From the NCBI RefSeq assembly GCF_011386835.1, contig NC_088805.1:12768836-12832835 (forward strand): a stretch of DNA of 64,000 bases, written 5' to 3'. Source of the DNA: Chrysemys picta bellii (Eukaryota; Chordata; Testudines; Emydidae). The notes below the pieces were generated by a model that searched no databases, had not been told where the DNA came from, and was given only the letters and a program-made list of their open reading frames with translations. Position numbers and translations under genes: made by a program. This document shows positions 46,387-58,591 of the stretch, piece after piece; the stretch's first letter is position 1, and every line of letters starts with the position of its first letter.

Positions 46387-46424
46387 CCGAAGAAGTGGGC
46401 TGTAGCCCATGAAAGCTTATGCTC
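46387..46424 (+). ncRNA. Hammerhead-ribozyme-like core, PLE 3' end
   Basis: CCGAAGA (C for U at the second core base), stem II TGGGC-TGTA-GCCCA, TGAAA, stem III AGC-TTAT-GCT, then C. A downstream GACACGGC..-type region differs from the 59.2-kb copy; stem I is unclear. Confidence 0.5.
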
Positions 46425-46519
46425 AAATAAATTTTAGTCTCTAAGGTGCCACAAGTACTCCTGTTCTTTTTGCGGATACAGTCTAACACGGCTGCTACTC
46501 TGAAACCTTTATTTTCTGT

Positions 46520-48222
46520 GCCACTAGAGGGGGCATGCTGGCTGCTCTAACTGCTAGTTGCAGGAACAATATCATAACAGTTTTGTATTTGAAAAGTAAT
46601 ATGCACTCAGACCACTGCTATATGCCTGCCATCATAACTTTGCCTTAAAGTTTTGTGTGCCTTTAGAATGGTACTATTTTGAGTAAATAAAGTGCTTATG
46701 GGGTGCCCAGAAATCCAGCAGCTACTTCTCATACTCATCCAAATTCCTGATGCAGACACAGAGACCTCACTAGGTATGGAGGCCCAGTTGTTTAATTCCA
46801 ATACTAATTAGAATTGAATGTATCATACAGAAATTCAGCCTCTGGCTTCAATACTCATCAGAATTCTTGTGTTTTCTCACTCTGTTGGATACACAGCAGA
46901 GGGGAGAAAGGGCACGGAAACCTCACCTGCCTGATTCCCATGCACTTTAGGCTATTACACAACATCTTTGTGAAAAATAAAGAGCAAGGGAAACTGAGAC
47001 TTGAGTAATCTTAAATCAGTGTGTGAATGCAAATGACAAGTTAGATCCAAACTGTATATTTAAAAAAATATAAATGAATGATTATAATATTATGCATATG
47101 GCCTTATAAAAACTGCAGTTTACATAAATGTCATTATATGGACTTTTTTTTCCAAATGTAATGTCAATGAAACCTTAACCCTTGATCAATCTATGTCCCA
47201 CATGTGTTAGAAACCTTGGTACGAGGCCAGGTGGGCATTTTTATGAAGGAAGGGGGAAAGTAAAAGCTCTGTAATAAACAGCAAAAGAAAGAACAGTGCA
47301 AGCTGAAGGCACTATTGATCAGTTGCAGAATGCATTTTAGATACATGAAAAGTGAAAGGGTTTTTTGGGCTATTGAACAACATCAGAAATATAAAAGGCT
47401 AATCTTAGCTAACTTTGTGGACAGCAGTGCTTTTCATCCTAGGATCTCAAAGCACTTTACAAATATTAATGAATTGAATTAATTGAATGAACAAATTTAA
47501 TATAATGAATTAAGTCTGATACTTTATGGAACCTTGTTAAAAGCTGATGTAAAGAGCTACCAGCAGAAGTCATAAGAAGTTTCGTTGGTCCTACAAACCA
47601 GAGGAACTATTCTACATTGTCATGATCCTATCTACTGCCACTTTATCTCTTAACCACACGCACACACCCAAGCTATATAGCAGTCCTGCAACAAGCCTTG
47701 CATCAAACATTAATGAATTAAATCTAACATTACATACATTTTTTTTTTTACAAAACCTCTTCTTATTCACAAGAAAGGGGATAGAAGAGTGAATTCTAGG
47801 ACTGTCCAGTTGGATTTATGTATATTTTGTAAGATGCTTAGATAGTGATGAATTCTGTAAGTACCTGTGTAAAATAGAATACTCAGCTGTGTGATGCAGG
47901 TAAATATTGTCATCATATTACAGGTGGTTAAACTGAGACAGTGAGAAGATAAGGGACTTGTCCAAGGGTGTATGAATCAGTTGCAGAGCTAGGAATAGAA
48001 TCCAGCTCCCAGACTCCTCCTCTAGCTACCGGTCACCCTTGTTTCAGAGTTGAGGATTGGGCATCCCACCGGGGAGCTTTGGCTTTTGTAATTTTGCAGA
48101 ACTAAAACGTTAGTCTAGTCATCAATGAAGATCATGCTAGTTTCCGGCCACTAGTTGGCAGATCCATCACAAGTGTCCAGTTTATCAATTAGTTGAGTAT
48201 TGGGAAACCCTTGCCCTTAGCA
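46520..48222. other. Intergenic, no gene recognised
   Basis: AT-rich. The only recognisable item is a MIR-like SINE on the minus strand (47885-48050). A poly-T run is at about 47740-47750. Confidence 0.5.
47885..48050 (-). repeat. MIR-like ancient SINE
   Basis: The plus strand shows GGTGGTTAAACTGAGACAGTG, then AAGGGACTTGTCCAAGG and GCAGAGCTAGGAATAGAATCC, the reverse complement of the MIR order. Confidence 0.6.
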
Positions 48223-48391
48223 TAATAGAATATTAGGGTTGGAAGGGACCTCAGGAGGTCATCTAATCTAACCCTGTGCTCAAACCAATCCCCAACTATA
48301 TATTTTTTTGCCCCAGATCCCTAAATGGCCCCCTCAAGGATTGAACTCACAATGCTGGGTTTAGCAGGCCACTGAGCCATCCCTTCTCCCC
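48223..48391 (-). mobile_element. Cry-type tRNA-derived SINE
   Basis: The plus strand starts ATAGAATATTAGGGTTGGAA (CR1-like tail), continues GGGACCTCAGGAGGTCATCT and ends with box B (GGATTGAACTCAC) and box A (CCACTGAGCCATCCC) reverse-complemented. Nearly full length. Confidence 0.8.
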
Positions 48392-48774
48392 CTTTTGAAT
48401 TTGTGAAGGGCATTGGCCTGTTAGCATGTTCCTATGAAGGTGTATTACAGGTCTGAGTGTGTTATTTGTGGGTATTTGGATGGGAGTGCTGATCTGAGCA
48501 CAAGTGTGTATGTGTGCACAAGAGCAGATGTGGAGCTGTGTGGGCATGTGTACTTCCTAGGTTTGAGACACACGTGGATGTGTCGGTCATGATACACAGC
48601 TATGAATGTAGACATATTTGTGTGTGCTCAAATGCAGATCCGAGTAGTATCAGCTTCTCTGCGCGTGTCCACGTCTGAGCAAGTTTGCGGGGTGTGTGCA
48701 TCTGTGGGGATGAGGTGGTGTGTGTGTTTAGATGCGAGTATCCGTGTAGGTGTTTGCATGTGCCACAGGGGGCA

Positions 48775-49445
48775 GCTCCCGCTGAGGAATGCGGGTGTGT
48801 TCCCGTGAGAGGGTCTCCTGCCCTGGGAGCCCGCCCCGCTCCTGCAGGGTCTGACCCTGGTAGAGATGAGCGCCCCCCCAAGCCAAGCAGCGCTTCCCCT
48901 TTAAGAGGCCCGCTTGGCTTGTCAATCGCAGCGTCCCCTCCCCTTCCTGCAGCGGCTGCGAGTGCGGTTCGCAGAGCCGCCGCCAGAACCTGGGCTGGCG
49001 CGATGGGCAGCCGGGAACCGCGGCGGCGGCGCCGGGAGGCTACTCGCCGGGGCTCGGGGCTCGCTGGGACCATGGGATAGCGACGGAGCTGGCGAGGGAC
49101 AAGCCGCAGCCCTGCCGCCCGTGCCCGGCGGGGCCTGGGAGAGCAGCACAATAGCCCGGGAGGAGGGAGCGAGCGGCGGGGCTCTCCATTGCCCCGCACA
49201 TCCCAGCCGCTGCCGCTGAGCGCAGCTGCACCAGGTCCTCGGCCCCCCGCCCGGGGCCGCAGGGGGTGGGTGAGACTCACCTTCCCTCCCTCCCTCCCAC
49301 CTCCGCTCCTTTGTCCACGCTGCCTTGGACGCGCTCCGGCTTGCTGCGTTGGGAGCATTGTTGTCCTCGGGCATGCGGGGGGTGAAGTAGGGGGTGTGTG
49401 CGGGACGGGGGGGGGTCGGAAGCCGGAGAGCAGAGGGGACGTTCT
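48775..49445. promoter_or_regulatory. BCR: BCR CpG island / promoter and 5'UTR
   Basis: A dense CpG block directly upstream of the BCR start codon, with GCGGCGGCGGCGCCGGG-type runs (about 49020-49040) and GC boxes. No TATA box was seen and the transcription start cannot be placed. Long open frames on both strands here are effects of GC content. Confidence 0.75.
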
Positions 49446-49618
49446 CGGACACAGGACCAGCTGGCTTTACCTCCTTGTTTTCCTTCATGCGTGGACTGGG
49501 GGAAAGATCCATTCCGTGAGTTAACCCGCCTCTGGCCGTTCTGTAGCTCCATGTGAAATTCAGCTGGCGTCTTCTCTCCACCTCCTGTTCCCCACCGTGA
49601 TCTTTCCCCGGATGCAAA

Positions 49619-51134
49619 ATGGTGGACCCAGTGGGGTTTGTGGAGGCTTGGAAAGCCCAGTTTGCAGACTCCGAGCCTCCCAAGATGGAGCTGAAATCTG
49701 TGGGAGATATCGAGCAGGAGCTGGAGATGTGCAAAGCCTCTATCCGGAGGCTGGAGATGGAGGTCAACAAGGAGAGGTTCCGTATGATTTACCTGCAGAC
49801 TCTCTTGGCAAAGGAGAAGAAGAGCTACGACCGACAGAGGTGGGGTTTCAAGAGGATTTCCCAGTTGCCTGAAGGGGATGCAGAGCAGCAGAACCAAGAC
49901 CCACATCATCACCAAACCACCGAGCAAGGCGATCCAGAAAAAAACAAACCCCACCACGGAGAGGAGAAGTTCAAGCCAAGGGTACCTTCTCTGAGGAAGC
50001 TGTCCATCCAGAGCGATGGGTCAGATCTGTTGCCCTTGGAGAGCTCCCACCATGGGGAAGGGGAGCAAGACAGGTGTAAATACTACAGTGAAGAGAAACT
50101 GAAGAGAGTGGGGGAAGATACGGAGAATCGCTGTGATATGGATGGATCCCCTTCAAAACACAGGCCCTCTTCCACCCGCAGGTTGTTGGGCTCCACTGAG
50201 AAAGAGGGGTCCTTTGAGCCTCTCGCTAAGGACAAAGGGAATGCCACCAGTGTGGCAGCACTAAGGTCCAACTTTGAGAGGATTAAAAAGGTTAATTCAC
50301 ATTCTTCTAGTGATAGTAAGGATGCTGCTGAGAAGCCCTTCTATGTGAACATGGAGTACCACCATGAGAAGGGTTTAGTGAAGGTCAATGATAAAGATGT
50401 TTCTGATAAAATAAGCTCCCTTGGTAGCCAAGCCATGCAGATGGAACGCAAAAAATCCTTGCACTCCCTCCCTCCTAATGTGGTACCCAGCTTTAATGAG
50501 TTCCAGAGGCCGGCCTACCGGGGAAGGTCTTCTGAGAGCAGTTTTGGCTATGATGGAGAATATGAGGATGCTGAACTGAACCCCAGGTTTCTGAAAGACA
50601 ACCTAATAAATGTTAATGGAGGCAATCGACCACCTTGGCAACCAATGGACTTTCAGCCCTACCAAAGCATCTATGTGGGTGGGATGATGGGGGAAGGAGA
50701 AAGCAAAGGACCTGTACTGCGGAATCAGAGTGCCTCTGATCAGGAAAAGCATCTTACTTGGCCTAGGAGGTCTTATTCCCCAAGGAGTTTTGAGGACATT
50801 GGGGGAGGGTATACCCCAGATTGTAGTTCTAATGAGAACCTCACATCCAGTGAGGAAGATTTCTCTTCAGGGCAGTCTAGCCACGTTTCCCCCAGCCCCA
50901 CCACTTACCGCATGTATCGGGAGAAAAGCCGTTCTCCATCCCAAAATTCTCAACAGTCCTTCGACAGCAGCAGCCCACCAACCCCCCAGTCTCAAAAGCG
51001 GCACAGGCAACAGCCAGTCATCGTGTCTGAAGCCACTATTGTGGGAGTACGGAAAACAGGACAGATCTGGCCAAATGATGGAGATATGCCATCTGGGAGA
51101 GGTCCTCAGGACAGCTGTTTCCATGGAGATGCAG
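49619..51134 (+). CDS. BCR: BCR exon 1 (breakpoint cluster region protein), N-terminal 505 residues
   Basis: BCR is a cytoplasmic scaffold with an oligomerisation coiled coil, a serine/threonine-kinase-like exon-1 region, and RhoGEF, PH, C2 and RacGAP domains in later exons, which are not in the window. The sequence opens MVDPVGFVEAWKAQFADSEP. The coiled coil lies around residues 27-75 (VGDIEQELEMCKASIRRLEM, then FRMIYLQTLLAKEKK). FYVNM at 241-245 holds the tyrosine of the GRB2-binding YxN motif (Y242; human Y177). Conserved RRSYSPRSFED, TPDCSSNENLTSSEEDFSSG and SPSQNSQQSFDSSSPPTPQ follow. The exon ends GATGCAG|GTGTGT, one base into a codon, as in the human exon 1 layout. The start ATG (A at -3, G at +4) is strong. 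The linker before Y242 is longer than in human. Confidence 0.97.
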
Positions 51135-54100
51135 GTGTGTACATCTTGTTTAAACAGGGGGTTGGTTAATTCACATGTTCGTGTCCACATGTGGGGAAGG
51201 AAGGGTTCTTGGGGTCGACCACACAAAGGGAGGCAACTGTCTAAAAAGAGAACCATGGCTATAACTCAAAGCTGCCCTGATCTGGGGATGGCCTGATAGG
51301 CTAAAATTCAAGCTTGGGGTACTTAGACTTCTTGGAACCAAAGATTTGGTTCCCAGGAAGGCTGACAGCTCTGCATCATTCTGGAGATAATAAATTGGGG
51401 TCCATGCAATTTATTTTGTGTATTTAAGACTTTATATAAACCAATGCCTTGAGTGAAACTCCTCTGACCCCTTTTTATAAAGATAGAAGTTTGTCGTAGT
51501 GTCTTGGCTAAAATTTCCCTTCCTTCTACTGTTGTGCTGTATAGTGGTTGAACTGCACCCCATAGGTGGCTGCATGTCAGTGATGCTGTAACCTGGCATT
51601 GTTACCCCAGGGCTTTTTCTGTTTTCCTGCCCATTGGGTATGGAGAACTCGAACATCATTCTGTCTGCTGTATCATCCTTTAATTATTACTGATCTAAGG
51701 GAATGATAATCCAGCCCTTCCCCTGTGTTTTAGAGTGTTTCTAAGTGAGTGAGGTTCATGGGATGTTAGGAAGCCCTAGATGATGCTTTTTTGGAGATTG
51801 GTTAGTTTAGCTTTGGCAGACCCAAAATAGAAATGGATTGTTTTGAGAAAGGAGGGGCATGTTTGAACCCATTCCCACATTTGTGTATTCAGGGCTGTAT
51901 CTGACTGAATTTGATGAAATAAGGAAACACGGTGACCATGTTCAGAGTTGGGTCTGGATGAGGAGAAATTAACAGTTAACTATATTGTTTGATTCAAAGG
52001 GGCATGCTGGATTTTATGTAGGCATTTGAACTCCTTGTCATTATGCATTGCAATAGCAGCTAACCTCTTCCTTTGACTCATTTAGCCTTCCAGCCTTTAT
52101 AGGGAAAGAAGTGAAGTGTTTTTCAGGAGTGAAGAAATCCCTGATAGGTTTAGCAGAGTCCAATCATTCTTTGAGTTTGTATGTAATCTTAATCTCCGTC
52201 TCTCTCTTTTTAAGTCAATATTTTAATAAGGGATTAACTCAGATGTCTGCAAACAGGATTGAATTCCTGTAGTAGTGGTGGATTCAAAGCTTTGAAGAGG
52301 TTTGTCCATCAAGGATGTTTTCATTATCTCAAGTTGCTCTAGTTCTCAGAGTGAGTGATTTTTTTTTTTTTAAATGGAAGGAGATCTCCCTGCTGCTTGT
52401 TGGAGGCATGTATTTGGGTGAGCATTTGGCTGGAAGGTTTCACAGATATAGTTTCAACCCCCATGAAATTGGAGTTCCAGTGTTGTGTTAGTGAAAGGCT
52501 GTTCAGTATAAATGTCTATTTACTATAAATGAAAGCTACTTGAGAATTCCAAACCTTGGCACCCTGTCCTTGCAGCGACCCCTTCCTTATCAGATTATAT
52601 ATACATATGTGCTGTCTGTTACATGACTTCTGTGGTCTCCCTTGGTCTTGTGTGTTCTTATGGGATGTAGATGAGAAGCAGAGGGAGGTTGGATCCAATG
52701 CTGGCTTAAACTGAGCTGCAGCCATCTGTCTCTGCTCTTTTTGTTTACTGATGCGCTTTAGATGACTGGGGAGCCTCCTAGCTGTTGCAATTTTGCAGAA
52801 AGGAACAATGGGGAGAAAACAACAAAGGTAGATAAAGCTTGTTCTCCAAGGCAAATTCTGCCTGCTAGATTGGTCTTCTGGAAAGGCAGTGATCTGATTT
52901 TATTTTAAATACTGCTGGATAAGTGAAATACGTTATGTGGGTATCTATGTTAACAAAAGAGCCTGCTGGCATCTGAGATCCCCAAACCAACTGATAGTTT
53001 ACAGCCCAATGATTTGTTCCTGGTCATGACCAGGTATATTTTTATCTCCCTCCTTTCCCCAGCCTAGGGATAACACAAGCAGCTTTGGTAGGAACCCAGC
53101 TCATATGGCTGTTTACGACTGTCTTAACCTGGTAGGTAGTGGTGGCTACTTTCTACTCCGCTACAAAAAAAAAGGTTTCTATGTCCACAAGACAACTACA
53201 TTTCTTGTTCACTGCTATTCATTTCCACTATCAGTCATTCTGCAGGCATGCTGAATGGGATTTTTCTTATGCTTAGGAAGGTGTATATTTGAGCCTAAGC
53301 AAACTGACAGAGTCCTGTCCTCATAAAACGAACACAAAACAAAGGTGTAAGAGGCATCGTGCGATAGTCCCTATCAGGCCATATACGGAACATCCTCCAC
53401 GCTACATGTTATGAAAGTAGCTCTTTGCTTCAGCCAGCCTTCCCTGCATCTGTGTTTCAGCCACGCCACTACTAGTCCCGCCAGTCTTCCCTGAAGCTGT
53501 GTTTGAACAGGACGTGCAGGTCTAGGTCACAGCAGGTTCTGTTCAGCCTTAATGGTAATTAGTGTCAAGTTGGACTTGTTCTACAGTATTTGTCTCCTTC
53601 ATGCATCCAGATGTCATACATTTTCTGGCTTTACGTTCTGTGGGTGAATCTTTTTTCAGGACTTTGGTTTGTGCTAACAGTGGACTGAAGCAGGTATAGT
53701 ACAGACATGTGCTATGCAAGCTTCCTCTGTGGGTCTGCCAGTGTAGCATCATGCTGGCCAGCAAACACCTGCTGTTTCAGTCCTAGGCCTCTCGAGCAGA
53801 GGCTGCCAGTCAAGCCAAATCATGTGTGTGTTCTATGATGTGGATGGGGACTCGGGTGAGATCACTAAACTCTCTCACTTGGGAGTTAAGCCAAGTTTTA
53901 AACCTAGATTTCCAGAAATGAGAGGTGTCTAGAATTCTAATAACAGACACAGGTAGCTGGAACTCAACTCCTTTCTGAATGGCAGTATGGGGGTACTGCT
54001 CTGTGAGTGTGGGCCTTCTAATAACTATTTGTAAAATTTCATAAACAACTTTCATCCAACATCTTGCATCCTAGGGTGAATTATGCAACACTTACATGAA

Positions 54101-55133
54101 ATAATTATAATGCAAGTAGAGGGGGGAAAAAAGTTTTAACATAGTTTAAAAGCTATCAAATTTATCACAATGATTTGTATGGAGAATGATGGCATATTTT
54201 CTAATGGATTTTATTTCTTTTTTGTCTATCTGCTGTTGCAAAATAACCCCATGGTGCTCCCTGCACCTAATCAAGGGGAAAAAGTAAAGTAGGGACTTCT
54301 ATGAAATGGAGAGGTCTTGTTGTGACTTTGGTCAGTTCAGTTTTTAAAATAGTCTCACTCTCTCTTTTAGCTACTGATCACACCAAAATTGTAGCTTGTG
54401 TTTATATTTCCAGCTCAGCAGGATGTGGAAGTCTGATGGATGCTCGCTCAGTGCTCTGTGAATGAGATGATTTTGCTCTTCAGCATGAGAGCACAGAAAC
54501 TCCACATCTAGAGGCTGGTTAGTAAGTAGCCTGGGTCCTAAGTGCAGTTTACATTCTCCACAAAGACAGTATTTGTCTAGAAAGCTCTTTCCTGTGAACA
54601 CCCTTGTGTTGGTGGAGACTTCTGTCCACCTGGGAGAGCTGAATAGTGCTCTCCTCAGAGTTCTGTCAGTGGCACCGCAGTAGGATAGGAGGAGCCAGTG
54701 TTGCTCAATATGAAGTGCACAGTTTGGGAATAGGATTTGTATGTCATTTTACTCCATTGGTAGTAAGTTTGTAGATCCCTGGTCAGCTCATTTGCAGGTT
54801 TTAATAATACTTATTTTTGTATCTCCGCTAGCACAGAAATGCAGAGTACATGCACTGCTCCAGGAAGAGGCAATCAGGCTATAGATGGAGAAAAGTACTC
54901 TGAAATGGATCCATGCAAACAATGCTTGGCTCAAAACTCATATTAGGTCCCTTTGGAACAGAATACCTTTGTAAAGAGCCTGCCCAGTCAGGGACCTAGA
55001 TTCTTCAGTTACAAATGCCTAGCTAGATAGTCAAGCATCTAAGTCCCTGGTTATTAACAGTATTGGTTTAAAGGTTATTATAGACACCATTTCAGTGTAC
55101 AGCCGAGACAAAGTACAATATACAGGACAGTGG

Positions 55134-55275
55134 AGGGAGAGTGTGGTCTAGTGGTTACAACAGGGGATCAGGAGCTAGGTTTCCTAAATTATTTTCCTGA
55201 CTGTATATCACTTGTCTTCTGTGTGATCTTAGGCAAGTCTCTTGCCCTTGTTATCCCTCAGTTTCCCTGCTAAAT
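55134..55275 (+). repeat. MIR-like SINE with tRNA-type head
   Basis: GTGGTCTAGTGGTTACAACAG (box A-like), then ATCACTTGTCTTCTGTGTGATC and TTAGGCAAGTCTCTTGCCC, then CCTCAGTTTCCCTG. This is the MIR order. Confidence 0.65.
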
Positions 55276-55283
55276 TGGGTGCA

Positions 55284-55594
55284 CAGTCAACTTGTGGAAC
55301 TCCTTGCCTGAGGAGGTTGTGAAGGCTAGGACTATAACAGGGTTTAAAAGAAAACTGGATAAATTCATCGAGGTTAAGTCAATTAATGGCTATTAGCCAG
55401 GATGGGTAAGAAATGGTGTCCCTAGCCTCTGTTTGTCAGAGGGTGGTGAGGGACAGCAGGAGAGAGATCACTTGATCATTACCTGTTAAGTTCACTCCCT
55501 CTGGGGCACCTGGCATTGGCTACTGTCGGTAGACAGGATACTGTGCTGGATGGACCTTTGGTCTGACCCAGTACGGCCGTTCTTATGTTCTTAA
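55284..55594 (+). repeat. CR1-family 3' end
   Basis: CAACTTGTGGAACTCCTTGCC encodes the usual CR1 C-terminal WNxLP-like region, then AAACTGGATAAATTCAT. The tail is GACCTTTGGTCTGACCCAGT and TTCTTATGTTCTTA. Confidence 0.8.
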
Positions 55595-58282
55595 TGATGC
55601 TTAGCCACCTCACATGGATTTTAGGATGCTGCATTTGGAAAGTGCTTTGGGATCCCACAGCAATGTAAAAAGTGGCTGACAGTGAGGCAGATTCTGTGCC
55701 TTTGTCACTCACTGTTTAGAAACAGCATTCTTCTATGAGCAGCTAAAGTGGGATTTAATCTGCTGCACTTTCCTTCTACTCTTGGGAACCTCAAACCTAG
55801 GAAATTCCATAAAGTGCATCTCGCCCACCTTCTCTCAAGGAGAGAAAGTTAGCACTCCCCTTGATAAGGATGGAAGAGGTCCTAGTGACCTTTACAACAT
55901 GCATATGGTTAAGGCATCGCCACTTACTTTGTGGCATCTAACTCTAGCGCTTTTGGCTGCAGCTCCTGGCTGTTGGTCTGTCACTGGCTCGCTCAGTCAA
56001 GAATGAGGCTTAGATGTCAAGAATGAGGCTTAGATCTAGTCTCTGACATTTGTCTCTAGTTCATTTTGCTATTTTTTTAAGCCTTTCTCTGTTTTAACCC
56101 AGCCCCCACTTTAATCCTTTTCAGTACCAGGCAGTGGATTTTCTAGGCGCACTAAGGACAATACACTGTCTAAATGGCCCCCTCAGTGCTTCCCAGAGAT
56201 TTTGTTCTTGACATTATCTAGCTGCTTATTATATTGCCCCCTCTTCCTAGAGTGAATGGAACGCCCTCTTCTTCCCCCACCGGCTCTGAGGAAAGAGCTG
56301 AAGCTCTTTGCTGATGGCCCTGCTAATGTGACTTAGCATGACCTCTCCTCTTTCCTGTGCACCCTCTTTCTCCCGCAAGTGGATGCAGACCCTCAGTTGT
56401 GGCCCTGCACAGTATTCAGAACAGGGAGATGCAGATGAATCTTTTTTTCTCCAACTCGCTGTGGACTCTGGTTTGTTTTGTTTCCAGCTGGGCCTGGCTA
56501 TACCCAAAGGACAAGCAGGCCGCAAACCAACCAGTATGGTAGTTGTGTCTGTTATGGGGATGCCGGTGTCACCATCCCCCTCTATGACAGCAGAGCACTT
56601 TCCTATGGCGTATGATGTATAAGCAGCAGAAGTAGAACTAGCTTCCCCATTGGTGGAGAAGAGAGATGACTAATAATAAACCTGGGGGAGGTGAGGTCAC
56701 TTGCCTGCCCTGCCTCTGCACTGAATAGCAATCGCCATTCACTGTGCACTTGGCCATGGCTCAAGCTAGTGTTGCCAGCATTTTCCTCCCGCCATTTGAC
56801 TGAATTAGAACATTTATTTAATGTTCAATGATGTGAATATGTAAAGTGATTGCTTTTCAGACTTACCAGCTCCCTACAGAGAGCACCTCACCATTCCCAG
56901 AAATGCAGCCACTCGGGTATAGGTCATGGCAGCTATAGAACAATGCCAGTTAACTACGCCCACGGACGTAAGGCAGGAAGCAAAGATAATAAGAATTTGC
57001 CAACGTTGAGAGGTGGGGTGAGGTAATGTCTTTACTTTTGGAATGTGCTGTGCTTGTGGATGACATGCATCGGGGAGATGGATAGATTTCGGGGGTAGGG
57101 GTGGGGGGCAAAAGATGCCTTACTCAAGTGAAGTGACAGGAATTATTAAGGGGTCCCAAGTTGAAAGATGGTCAGGATGCTGACCAATGCTCTCCGTTCT
57201 TGCAAGAAGTGTTGTGGGGTCTTTAATTATCACTAATAGTCCAAGCTACAGTTTTGAACCTCAGCTGAAAGATAGGTCAGCAAAGAAGCTTTGTGAGCTC
57301 GAGACCTGGTAACATGCTTCTGACTTCAGATTCAAGCACTGTGGTGCACTGCAAGTCTAACAGAGTCCTGTCCCTTTTCCCAACCCACTGGGGATAATCC
57401 GTCACAATGCCCAAAGCAAAAGGGGCCAGTACTTTGCCTTCAAGGAATTTTGGAGGTCAGTCCATAAAGGTTAATGAGGTGAGACTTGGCCATCTGAGAA
57501 GTAATGCTCTGTTTCAATTATTATAGGAAAACCTATCAGGTTGTGGAGCAGAAGCGCAGCTTTCCTGAATCCACCTTTCCCCCAGAGAAACCAAGACCAG
57601 GGCAGCAGGTTGTTTGACTTTCTCCTTTTAGTTTGCTCCACCCACCCGATAAGCATGAAAGAACAGTAAGGGCCTGATTCTGCTCTTACTGTGGTGAAAA
57701 TTCATTGACTTCAGTTGAGTTACTTCTGTTTCTTGCTGGTACACATGAGAAAAGAAACAGGTTCTTAGTACTATATTGTGATTCAGCCACTGTACCACAG
57801 ACATTGTCAGAGAGAGAGGGAGTTTGACTGCACATGATATCTAAACTCCTGAGTGTCTTGGCTGGGTGTGTGCAGTGTATGAAGGAAGTCCTCCCAAAGC
57901 AACAATCAAATTCTTGAGGTACAAAGCAGGTTTTAGCCAGTGCACCAATTGTAAGGTATATTATTTTTCTGCCCTGATTTTTAAATTACACACGATGAGG
58001 GCTGGGATTGTAAATTGTAAATAAATCCTTGAACATCAAAGCCTCTGTTAATGCTGAGGCAGGATTTTATAATCCGTAACATCCTAAAATTTGTTTTGAA
58101 TTACAGTGTGTGTATTTTAAGCACTAAAACTGTCATCTGTACAGAGCTGATGCGGGGTGCTCCAGTCACAGTATTTGGATGTGGTTTGTATATCTGTTTT
58201 AGTTACTAAAATAATAGTTTCTCTCCCCTTACCACCCTCCCCTTTCAAACTTGTACAACTCAAACCCTCTATTTAACTAGGC

Positions 58283-58591
58283 CAGGGATAGGCAACCTAT
58301 GGCACGTGTGTCGAAGGCGGCACGCGAGCTGATTTTCAGTGGCACTCACACTGCCCGGGTCCTGACCACCGGTCCAGGGGGCTCCATTTTAATTTAATTT
58401 TAAATGAAGCTTCTTAAACATTTTAAAAACCTTATTTACTTTACATACAACAATAGTTTAGTTATATATTATAGACTTATAGAACGAGACCTTCTAAAAA
58501 CGTTAAAATGTATTACTGGCACGCGAAACCTTACATTAGAGTGAATAAATGAAGACTCGGCACACCACTTCTGAAAGGTTGCTGACCCCTG
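58283..58591. mobile_element. hAT-like MITE, copy B
   Basis: 309 bp, the reverse complement of copy A at 41473-41786. Ends are CAGGGATAGGCAACCTATGG and AGGTTGCTGACCCCTG, with an exact 8-bp target duplication AACTAGGC (58275-58282, 58592-58599). Confidence 0.9.

Larger units (their letters stand above)
44943..46507 (+). mobile_element. Penelope-like element, 5'-truncated
   Basis: Flanked by a 12-bp duplication TTTATTTTCTGT (44931-44942, 46508-46519). It begins in the RT ([31 protein letters not shown] with the YIDD catalytic motif), continues through HFLDTTVLISDG, a basic linker and a GIY-YIG endonuclease, and ends with a hammerhead-like core and the ACACGGCTGCTACTCTGAAA terminus. The ORF is in two frames: 45012-45308 and 45268-46197. 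Confidence 0.9.

Noticed and set aside
48600..49770. Long minus-strand open frames (252 and 282 codons) at the BCR promoter
   Set aside because: They overlap the CpG island and BCR coding sequence, have GC-driven composition with Arg/Ala/Pro/Gly runs, and match no family I know.
50730..51296. 188-codon plus frame overlapping BCR exon 1
   Set aside because: Out of frame with the conserved BCR product; a shadow of real coding sequence.
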